NCBI RefSeq assembly: GCF_035046485.1
Contig: NC_085136.1
Coordinates: forward strand, 297,887,080-297,951,079
Origin: Aedes albopictus
Lineage: Eukaryota > Arthropoda > Insecta > Diptera > Culicidae
Length of the DNA: 64,000 nt
Reading direction: 5' to 3'
Numbering within the stretch: position 1 is the stretch's first letter; every line of letters begins with the position of its first letter. Shown here one piece after another: positions 55,156 to 64,000 of the stretch. Position numbers and translations under genes: made by a program. The notes under the pieces are model-generated. The model saw only the letters and a program-made list of their open reading frames with translations. It was not told the DNA's origin and did no database searches.

Positions 55156-56488
55156 ACTGGCCTTAGTGACACATCTAGTTTTCCACGCTCTTACACTGCC
55201 ACAACTATAATTGTCAAAAATTGTGTTCACCAAAACAAATCATCCTCTTCAAGACAAGCTTTTGATTTTACTAGATACCTTATTATTAGCACTGGCCGCC
55301 CCCTTCGTCTTAGCTGGTCTGCCGTCCTCTGCCGGACGCTCTTGCTCCGGGTTAAGTACAAAAGGCTGAATCACATAAGGCTGAATGATCAAAAGGCTGA
55401 AACACATAAGGCTGAATGATCAAAAGGCTGAAAGCATCAAAAGGCTGAAAGATATCAAAAGGCTGAAAGATATCAACATGTTGAAAAGTTTTGAAAGTTG
55501 TAGAGAATCGAATGAAATGACATTTTGGACATTTATGGTTAATCTATTGGTCTTTGATAAATATTTGATTCGACTTGAAAATGATCATAGGAAACAAAAG
55601 AATCATTGCTCGAAAGTACATTTGGTCGGGTTACGTACAAAAGGCTGAATCACATAAGGCTGAATGATCAAAAGGCTGAAACACATAAGGCTGAATGATC
55701 AAAAGGCTGAAAGCATCAAAAGGCTGAAATATATCAAAAGGCTGAAAGATATCAACATGTTGAAAAGTTTTGAAAGTTGTAGAGAATCGAATGAAATGAC
55801 ATTTTGGACATTTATGGCTAATCTATTGGCTTCCTAAAGTGAGGTTAAGTTTTGTGAAATCCCATTTCGTATTTTAGTGATTGAGTCGTTCCAGATAAAA
55901 TTTAATGTGGGATCGGGGTAGAAAAATTCATTTTATCGATAAATTTACCAAAAAATTGATGATTAAACTGATGGGGAACTGGTATTTCCCTTTCAAACTT
56001 CCAAATTTGCACGACATAACCTCTACTTTTAATCGCCAATTGGTCTTTGATAAACATTTGACTCGACTTGAAAATGATCATAGGAAACAAAATAATCTTT
56101 GCTCGAAAGTACATTTGGTCAAACGGTCATTTGGTCAAAAGCCATTTTACGGAAGAGGAAGTATATGACATTCAATCGATTTGACTATTCATCGAATGGA
56201 CATCTGGTCACGTGAGCTAACTCTTACTGATGAAAAGACATTCAAGTGGAACATAATCTTATGGATTTCGGTATCATAATGTCTATGGTATTGTACTTTC
56301 TTCAGTATCATATCGGCCAATACCCCGCTAATACTAAACTATTTTAGCTCAAATTGACAAAGCATTTCGCCAACAATTTATTTCCACTCATTTGAAGTAT
56401 TGTGTGTGTCAACTCGGAAACTAGGTTGAATGAGTCTTAGATGTAAACAATTGTTCGGGTAATTCAGGTAATAAGCGGTAGTTGAGGC

Positions 56489-57061
56489 CAGGGTTGACAA
56501 TCGTCCTTCTCGTCACCACTGCGTGAAGTTAACAATAAAGCAATCTTCGTCCGCAAGAACAACGGTGACGATTAGCCTTTTCGTCGCCGACTGCGGGCTT
56601 CACGACGAAGCTCAATCATAAATAGTCACCCACCAACTTTTTCGTCGTCCTCTTTGTTCCCTGGAAACTAGCGACGACGGGCCAAGCAAACGCCAACTGG
56701 GAATAGCTTTTATTGGCATTTCGGCACTTACGGTGGTGTGAAACCTCACTAGCTCAGTTGGTAAGAGTGCTGGATTGGCAATCTAGAGGTTCGTTGTTTG
56801 ATTCCAGGTGGAATTATTTTTTAAAAAAAATCTTTTTTTTTTGTGTGTTGCTGGTGGCAACATTGACTCCGTCGGCTAGACGCACTTGGACGAAGAGCGA
56901 AACAAAACGAATGAAAAGTTTGTTTTCGTCACGACGCAAGCCCTTCACGACGATTTGCAGGCTTGAATGAGTCATCCGATGTGGAACGAGCAACGATGAC
57001 GATCTAGTTTTCGTTCTCGTCATCGACTTTTTTAGTCGTACGGCGACGATTTTCAGCCCTG
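56489..57061. mobile_element. hAT-type element carrying a tRNA-like segment
   Basis: It starts CAGGGTTGACAATCGTC and ends GACGATTTTCAGCCCTG. GTTGAGGC flanks it at 56481-56488 and 57062-57069. The outer copy shows the single empty site GTTGAGGC at 59402-59409. CAGGG termini with an 8-bp duplication are typical of hAT. Repeated CGTCG-type words (TTCGTCGCC, TTCGTCGTCC, TTCGTCACGACG) occur along the interior. No transposase. Confidence 0.9.
56743..56814 (+). mobile_element. tRNA-like pseudogene inside the hAT element
   Basis: ACCTCAC TA GCTCAGTTGGTA AGAG gives an acceptor 5' strand and a good D-arm/A box. The anticodon arm is CTGGA/TCTAG with loop TTGGCAA (anticodon position GGC, Ala). The T-arm (TTGTTTGATTCC) and the 3' acceptor half are degenerate. 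Mismatches rule out a functional tRNA, and a T-rich tract follows. Confidence 0.55.
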
Positions 57062-59170
57062 GTTGAGGCAAAAACTATTGTACCTAACTGTTGCTTAAAA
57101 ATATTTGAACTTTGTTCAGTTCTAAATTTATAACGCGTGCGAGCTCTAAACTGGACACTAACGAAATCCGCGAAACTGAAATGGCCATACCTCCACCATG
57201 TTTCCACAGATTTCAAACATTTTGAGCTCATTAGATTCAGAAATTCTTCTGCTATTGGAACCATATCTGAGCGTACCAGTCCGGTCAACATGGGTTTTGG
57301 AAAATCCGGATTTCCAATCATATGATTTAATACAATACAGTATCGGAGTTATTGGCATGAATTATCGAAAATCATTAAATTGCCTAAACCAATAGAGTCT
57401 GATCGTCGGTCCATCAGTTGGCCATTCCTGATTAAGTTTCTCAAGGAACTCCGGGTGACTAAACAGGTTTATTAGCATCACATATCGACAGAAACTATTT
57501 CCCCCAATGTTGTGCGCATAAGAATTCAGAACCGAATTGCAGCACTGCAGTGTGAACGCGTTCAATTTGCATTGAAGTTCATACTCGGCACACTGCGATC
57601 AAATATATTTGAACATGCAAATTGAACGCGGCATGAACTGGAAAGGACTGAACCCGTTGCATGCTGACTAACATGTTACCCTGGTATCTGTGATACTAAA
57701 ATGGTCATATTTGCGCCATTTCACCCTTCAATATTGACAATCTTTTGGACTAATTCAATCTCATTTTATTGAAGAGTGAACCAGTCCGACCATCGTGTGT
57801 TTCGAAAAATCTAAATTCCTGGAGCTGTATTTCAATATCCGAGACCACAATGTCGTACCAAAGGATCTATGATGCATTTTCCTGTGACATAACATAATAA
57901 CGTCCAAACATGTAGATGCGGCACATGGTTTTAGTCCTAGGAAAGGAGACACATAGGATTTAATGATGAAGATAAGCGCATGTGAACTCAGAGTCGAATG
58001 GGAACCGAGCGGGCCCTCTTAAGCAGCAAAAGCTCTGACAGGCAAGTTCAATGCTTTGTCGACCAACAAATGTAAAGTGTTCAGTTCATTTTTGGCTTAC
58101 GTTCTGTTCGAATACAATACTGCTTGAAAGAATAGCCTATTTTATAAGAAGGAGAAAAATCTGATAAAAAGTAAGCAGCTTCAACACCTGAACTTAAATT
58201 ATGGTTCTTCCAACATTTTAAAAGAAGGAAAACCTTTGATAAAAAAAAATGCAGCTATAACATTCAATCACAGTAAGAACAGCCTATGTTCAAAAGAAGG
58301 GGAAATCTCCAATGAATCGTTTTTAAGGAATATGCGCACGCAGAAGCTCGCTGCATTTTACACATTGGTAAGAATGCCCACACTGAATTTATGCAAATAC
58401 CTCAAAAGAACAACCTATTTTTAAAAGAAGGAAAAATCACTCACGGGAGAGTTATTAGTATGCAGATATTATCATCAAACCTTTCCGCTTGGTCGTTATA
58501 ATGTACTATTTACGGCGATTTTCCCGCTTTTTTAGAAAGGCTGTTCTTTCGAGGTAAATGCATAGATCATAATTTAACCATTCAACTAGGCTGCCTAGTA
58601 AACCTCCTTTGCATTAATATCATTATAACCCATTCGCCTTAGTGGCATTTGAGGCCTGATATCCTTCGGCAGAATGACACAGCACCAACGGGAACGACAT
58701 TTCGGCAAATGCCACTCCGGGGAATAGTATTCCGGAAAATATAATACCTTGTGTAATACCATCTTTTAAATCATTAAACCCTCAGCTCAGATTCTATAGA
58801 GTTCATTATTATGCATATTTCAAGTTTTGGAATTTGCCATGTTTTCAGCCTTTTGTTAATTCAGCCTTTTGTAATTTCAGCCTTTTGTTACATATCCATG
58901 GTTTCAGCCTTTTGTATTCAGCCTTATGTGCATTCAGCCTTTTGAAATTCAGCCTTATGTTACCATCCCATTTGGTCAAACGGTCATTTGGTCAAAACCC
59001 ATTTTACGGAAGAGGAAGTATATGACATTCAATCGATTTGACTATTCATTGAATGGACATCTGGTCACGTGAACTAACTCTAACTGATGAAAAGACATTG
59101 AAGTGGAACATAATCTTATGGATTTCGGTACCATAATGTCTATGTTATTGTACTTTCTTCAGTATCATAT

Positions 59171-59223
59171 TTTTTATCTTTTTTTATTCTGGGATTTTCT
59201 GCCGTTGGCAGGTTCATCCCGGG
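59171..59223 (-). mobile_element. 53-bp retroposed fragment with 11-bp target duplication
   Basis: TTTTTATCTTTTTTTATTCT then GGGATTTTCTGCCGTTGGCA and GGTTCATCCCGGG, i.e. an antisense poly(A)-tailed piece. CAGTATCATAT flanks it at 59160-59170 and 59224-59234. The inner copy has the single empty site at about 56303-56313. It is probably a severely 5'-truncated LINE or SINE end. Confidence 0.8.
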
Positions 59224-61494
59224 CAGTATCATATCAGCCAATACCCCGCTAATACTTTACTATTTTAGATCAAATTGACAAAGGATTTCGCCAACAATTT
59301 ATTTCCACTCGTTTGAAGTATTATGTGTGTCAACTCGGAAACTAGGTTGAATTAGTCTTAGATGTAAACAATTGTTCGGGTAATTCGGGTAATAAGCGAT
59401 AGTTGAGGCAAAAACTATTGTATCTAACTGTTGCTCAAAAATGTTTGAACTTTGTTCAGTTCTATGTGCGAGCTGTTATAAGTGCGAGCTCTAAATTGAA
59501 CACTAGCGAAATCCGCGAAACTGAAATGGCCATACCTCCACCATGTTTCCACAGATTTCAAACATTTTGAGCACATTAGATTCAGAAATTCTTCTGCTAT
59601 TGAAACCATATCTGAGCGTACCAGTCCAGTCAACATGGGGTTTGGAAAATCCGGATTTCCAATCATATGATTTAATACAATACAGTAACGGAGTTATTGG
59701 CATGAATTATCGAAAATCATAAAATTGCCTAAACCAATAGAGTCTGATCGTCGGTCCATCAGTTGGCCATTCCTGATTAAGTTTCTCAAGGAACTCCCGG
59801 TGACTAAACAGGTTTATTAGCATCACATGTCGACAGAAACTATTTCCCCAATGTTGTGCGCATAAGAATTCAGAACCGAATTGCAGCACTGCAGTGTGAA
59901 CGCGTTCAATTTGCATTGAAGTTCATACTCGGCACACTGCGATCAAATATATTTGAACATGCACATTGAACGCGGCATGAACTGGAAAGGACTGAACCCG
60001 TAGCATGCTGACTAACATGTTACCCTGGTATCTGTGATACTAATGGTCATATTTGCGCCATTTAACCCTTCAATATTGACAATCTTTTGGGCTAATTCAA
60101 TCTCCATTTATTGAAGAGTGAACCAGTCCCATCGTGTGTTTCGAAAAATCTAAATTCCTGGAGCTGTATTTCAATATCCGAGACCACAATGTCATACCAA
60201 AGGATCTATGATGCATTTCCCTGTGGCATAACATAATAACGTCCAAACATGTAGATGCGGCACAAGGTTCTAGTCCTAGGAAAAAAGACACATAGGATTT
60301 AATGATGAAGATAAGCGCATGTGAACTCAGAGTCGAATGGGAACCGAGCGGGCGCTCTTAAGCAGCAAAAGCTCAGACAGGCAAGTTCAATGCTTTGTCG
60401 ACCAAAAAAATTTAAAGTGTTCAGTTCATTTTTTGCTCACGTTCTGTTCGAATACAATACTGCTTGAAAGAATAGCCTATTTTATAAGAAGGAGAAACAT
60501 CTGGTAAAAAGTAAGCAGCTTCAACACCTGAACTTAAATAATGGTTCTTTCAACATTTTAAAAGAAGGAAAACCTTTGATAAAAAAAAGATGCAGCTATA
60601 ACATTCAAACACAGTAAGAACAGCCTATGTTCAAAAGAAGGGGAAATCTCCGATGAATCGTTTTTAAGTAATATGCGCACGAAGAAGCTCGCTGCATTTT
60701 ACACATTGGTAAGAATGCCAACACTGAATATATGCAAATACCTCAAAAGAACAGCCTATTTTAAATAGAAGGAAAAATCACTCACGGCAGAGTTATTAGT
60801 ATGCAGATATTATCATCATCCGCTTGGTCGTTATACTGTACTATTTGTGGCCACAATACTTACTCTTCCATCAGAGATTTTTCCCGCTTTTTTAGAAAGG
60901 TTGTTCTTTCGAGGTAAATCATAATTCAACCATTCAACTAGGCTGCCTAGTAAACCTCCTTAGCATTAAAATCATTATAACTCATTCGCCTTAGTGGTAT
61001 TTAAGGCCTGATATCCTTCGGCATAATGACACAGCACCAACGGGAACGACATTTCGGCAAATGCCACTCCGGGGAATAGTATTCCGGAAAATATAATACC
61101 TTGTGTAATACCATCTTTTAAATCACTAAACCCTCAGCTCAGATTCTATAGAGTTCATTATTATGCACATTTCAAGTTTTGGGATTTGCCATGTTTTCAG
61201 CCTTTTGTGATTTCAGCCTTTTGTTACATATCCATAGTTTCAGCCTTTTGTATTCAGCCTTATGTGCATTCAGCCTTTTGAAATTCAGCCTTATGTTACC
61301 ATCCCCTTGCTCCAGGGGTCACATACATATCTCTGACAGGATTAGGCCATGCAGTTGGAGACATAACTCTCCTGTGGCTATGACAAGCTTCATAGTTTTA
61401 TGCATCATCGTCAAGTTTCCAACATCGTCAAGTTTCCAACATAGAAAACCCATTCCGTTTGAGTGAATCTCACATTTTTGTTTCGTGAATCTCA

Positions 61495-61690
61495 TAGACC
61501 GCGCTTCGCTCCTCGGTCAGAGCCACCAACTTGTGAAGTTTCAGCAGGATCTGTTTAAGGTCCATGCTGATGTTGTTCCGCCCACTGTTGTAGCTGATCT
61601 GCTCTTCGAATTGCTTGGCGAATACAAACATCTTCGGTAGCCCTGTGTACGGCTGTTCGAGTCCGTATGAAGTTGATCATCAATATTAAC
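61495..61690 (-). pseudogene. LINE gag-like ORF1 remnant, N-terminal part
   Basis: The minus strand reads YGLEQPYTGLPKMFVFAKQF, then EEQISYNSGRNNISMDLKQI and LLKLHKLVALTEERSAVYE. It resembles the short NISKNLKTAL stretch in the remnant at 24882-25690. Order and strand fit its being upstream of the ORF1 piece at 54299-54930, with the nested transposons inserted between. No start codon is visible in the fragment. Confidence 0.4.
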
Positions 61691-61699
61691 TTCTTTTCT

Positions 61700-62218
61700 C
61701 GATCAGCCTAGATAGCTGTGTAGTGTCGGTAGCGATTGTCTCAATTGGCTAAGAATAACACTACGGACCGCCTGTTCCGGTGGTAAGAATCCACCAACAG
61801 GTGACCCCTAATTCATGGTGTGATGCGGCTTTATGCTTACCGTGCCTAGGAATGAATGGCTAGGGGGGTCTAATAAAAACCTAACCGCTAACGGAGCCTG
61901 TGGAGTACCAGGGCGCCCTCCACAGTATGTAGCCCTTACTGCGCTAACCGGAGCAATGGTGCAGTGGACCTTGTGTTTCTCCGAGACAATCAGCTGCCCT
62001 TCTTTAGTCTCACTTGAGGCTAAATAAGGGCGGGATTATGAAGATGTTGTTAATTAGTTTAAATTTTCACCTATATGGTTTCGCATTATGCGATTTACAC
62101 AGTGTATTCTGTGTATCCTCGCCTTTGGCGTTTTCCAATCGATACCGATTTGGTTTTATTGTTGCTGTTCTTTGTTGTGCTGCTGTTGCGAAGAGTTTAA
62201 TCTTACCTAGTTTGGGTA
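61700..62218 (+). other. Probable 5' leader of the second LINE
   Basis: GGCTAGGGGGGTCTAATAAA and GCGCCCTCCACAGTATGTAG lie just upstream of ORF2, with no ORF1 on this strand. A 64-codon frame at 61833 has no recognisable domain. Its origin is inferred from position. Confidence 0.35.
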
Positions 62219-64000
62219 GTGGCTACGGTTAGGATAGCTCAGATCAATCTTCAGCATAAAAGAACAGCAACGATCAATCTTTGCAGACTTATGCAAAATG
62301 GTACAGCCCAAGTGGCCTTGGTACAAGAACCTTACTTTCGTAAGGGAAATTTCTATCTAGGAAACCTTGTGAACCCGGTGTTTGCCACTTTCAGTAAATA
62401 TGAAATGGCAATCTCGCGTGTCATGCCTCGAGCCTGTGTGCTTGTCAACAACGCAATAGTTGCTACACTCATCTCTGAACTAACCACCAGAGATGTATGT
62501 GCTATCACAATTGATGTATCTGTTTTAAACCTCAACAGGAAATACGTCTATTGTTCTGTGTATTTACCACATGATGAACCATCCCCTACGGATGCTTTCA
62601 AACAAGTCATCGCATACTGCACTTCAAAAGGCCTTCCGCTAATTGTTGGCAGTGATGCTAATGCTCACCATATCATCTGGGGCAGCTCAGACATTAACTT
62701 GAGAGGCTCCAGTTTGATGGAGTACTTAAGTAGTACAGATCTTGCATTACTTAACATAGGCAACCGCCCAACCTTCATGGTATCTGCTAGCGAGGAAGTG
62801 TTAGATATAACGCTTTGCTCTAGCAGAATTAGTCACGAGCTGACCAATTGGCATGTGTCAGATAAAGAATCTTTATCTGACCATCGCTATATCTTTTTTG
62901 AACATTTAAATGTTACTTCGCAAACATTGCGTTTCAGGAATCCTCGGTCAACAAACTGGGATCTTTATACTGATTTGGTTGCAGCCAAATTTCATGGATA
63001 TTCACCATCCATTGACACTCCAAGTGATTTAGATGATGCCGTTGATACTACAACGACCTTCATCATGGAAGCTTTTGAAGAAGCATGCCCTCTACGGTCT
63101 GTGAAGATCACAAGAGGAACCCCTTGGTGGAACTCTGATCTGGCGAAACTCAGGAAACAATGTAGAAAGAGTTGGAACAGACGACGTTCGGCTGGTTCGG
63201 AGGCTTTCAGGTCGGCTCGCAAGGCCTACAGGAAAGCTCTCCGGTCTGCTGAATGATCCGGCTGGAAAAACCTTTGTACAAATGTTTCCAGCTTGAGTGA
63301 AGTCAGTCGGATAAACAAAATCCTTGCGAAATCTAAGGATTTCCGGGTGAACGAACTTCGTTTGCCAAATGGCGATCTGACTTCCTCTGATGAGGAAGTT
63401 CTGGAATGCTTATTCAGCACACACTTCTCTGGATGTGTGGATATTACATCTTCGGATGATCCTGATGTCTTTTCTTGTAGTTATGATTCTTTAGCTTCGG
63501 CTCGGAGTATTGTAACTATAGAATCGATTGAGTGGGCTCTTAATAGCTTTGCTCCTTTCAAATCTCCTGGGGCAGATGGGATTTATCCTATTTTGCTTCA
63601 GAAGGGATTTGATTATTTCAAACATGTTTTGAAAAAACTACTTGTTTGCAGTTTTGCTACAGGGTATATTCCCAAATCCTGGAGGGATATTACTGTAAAG
63701 TTTATTCCGAAAGTGGGTCGTGCGTCGTATGAAGAAGCAAAGAGTTTCAGACCTATCAGTTTGACCTCTTTTCTTCTGAAATGCTTAGAACGCATTGTGG
63801 ATCATCATATCCGTGATGTTCATCTGGCCAACGTGCCTCTTCATGTGAACCAACATGCCTACCAATCTGGTAAGTCCACTGTGACTCTTTTACACAAGGT
63901 TGTTTACGATATCGAGAAAGCATTCGCTCAAAAGCAATCTTGTTTGTGGAATCTCGTAGCAGATACGCTATTGAGGCAACTCAATAATAGCGGTTTTCCT
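62219..64000 (+). pseudogene. LINE ORF2 (I/LOA/Jockey group), endonuclease and reverse transcriptase, broken; runs off the window
   Basis: Endonuclease: RIAQINLQHKRTA, ALVQEPYF, VGSDANAHHIIWGSSD, LDITLCS and SDHRYIF. Reverse transcriptase: FAPFKSPGADGIYPILLQKG, SFRPISLTSFLLKCLERIVD and QHAYQSGKSTVTLLHKVV. A TGA at 63254-63256 interrupts an otherwise unbroken frame. Near 63940 the frame passes directly from AFAQKQSCL to WNLVADTLLRQLNNSGF. In related elements, the former precedes the first catalytic motif and the latter follows the PQGG...LSPLL motif. A large in-frame deletion of the catalytic core is therefore inferred. No AUG starts this frame; it opens near 62219. Confidence 0.8.

Larger units (their letters stand above)
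55628..58969 (+). mobile_element. Inner copy of the same element, inserted into the outer copy
   Basis: It begins GGGTTACGTACAAAAGGCTG and ends TTATGTTACCATCCC. ATTTGGTC at 55620-55627 and 58970-58977 is a perfect 8-bp duplication of a site internal to the outer copy. In the inner copy the corresponding site reads through (ACATTTGGTCAAACGG, near 56110). It carries about 213 bp (roughly 55828-56040) absent from the outer copy, bounded by ATTGG on both sides. It also carries the hAT insertion at 56489-57061. Confidence 0.9.
55349..61305 (+). mobile_element. Outer copy of the AAGGCTGAA-repeat hAT-like element, with a self-nested copy
   Basis: The left end is GGGTTAAGTACAAAAGGCTG and the right end is CAGCCTTATGTTACCATCCC. 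CTTGCTCC flanks the block at 55341-55348 and 61306-61313, a perfect 8-bp duplication. Outer sequence is 55349-55627 and 58978-61305, about 2.6 kb in all; the rest is the inner copy plus a duplicated target. Arrays of AAGGCTGAA lie inside the left end and TTCAGCCTT words inside the right end. No transposase frame. The 8-bp duplication and subterminal repeats suggest hAT, but the GGGTTA terminus is not a classic hAT end. Confidence 0.85.

Noticed and set aside
56743..56814. Functional tRNA-Ala gene
   Set aside because: The T-arm and 3' acceptor are mismatched and it lies inside a hAT-type element.
56110..61305. Segmental tandem duplication of host DNA
   Set aside because: The two junctions each join an element terminus to the internal site ATTTGGTC with an 8-bp duplication, so self-nested transposition explains it better.

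Overview
This window looks like intergenic and intronic DNA from a culicine mosquito, most likely Aedes. The reasons are the very high load of nested transposons, many copies of an RTE-like non-LTR retrotransposon with a FADD-type reverse transcriptase and a TAAG-rich tail, tRNA-derived SINEs, many foldback/MITE elements, and two degenerate short-period repeat families (GAATTCCTGGAG-type and GTTTCAGGGG-type). The organism is an inference from these families; no marker gene confirms it. Most long open frames here are by-products of repeats or retrotransposon remnants.

Layout. 1-2.9 kb is degenerate 12-bp repeat. 4.45-5.56 kb is a Tc1/mariner-type palindromic MITE. 5.69-6.17 kb holds a decayed coding relic with an intron-like gap. 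7.24-8.48 kb is a hAT-like element carrying a SINE that itself carries a MITE. 8.7-16.8 kb is a patchwork of repeats, two back-to-back foldbacks and RTE fragments. 16.79-18.09 kb is a 1.3-kb palindromic element. 20.36-21.98 kb is a 9-bp minisatellite of about 180 units. 24-31 kb holds RTE copies, one inserted in a MITE end and one split by a hAT-like element. 31.96-34.68 kb is an element with a (GT)n tract and a ~150-bp tandem array. 36-43 kb is degenerate repeat, SINEs and tRNA-like hairpins.

The one convincing host gene is at 43.6-48.9 kb on the + strand. It has a GC-rich promoter/5'UTR region, exon 1 encoding a secretory signal peptide (44644-45247), an intron of about 3.5 kb filled with transposons, and exon 2 (48775-48888), which joins in phase. 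The gene continues past exon 2, and no further exon was recognised. Its product is secreted or lumenal, Lys/His-rich near the C-terminal end seen here, and not recognised. A four-codon upstream ORF (stop included) ends inside its start codon (ATGA overlap).

The right third contains a nearly complete but dead RTE copy (50462-54275), a gag-like ORF1 remnant on the minus strand, and, from 62219 to the window end, ORF2 of a second LINE with one nonsense codon and an apparent large deletion in its reverse transcriptase. Between them lies the most informative structure: a 6-kb block (55349-61305) in which one copy of an AAGGCTGAA-subterminal-repeat transposon has inserted into another copy of itself. 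Both insertions have 8-bp target-site duplications. Each copy then gained private insertions whose empty sites can be read in the other copy.
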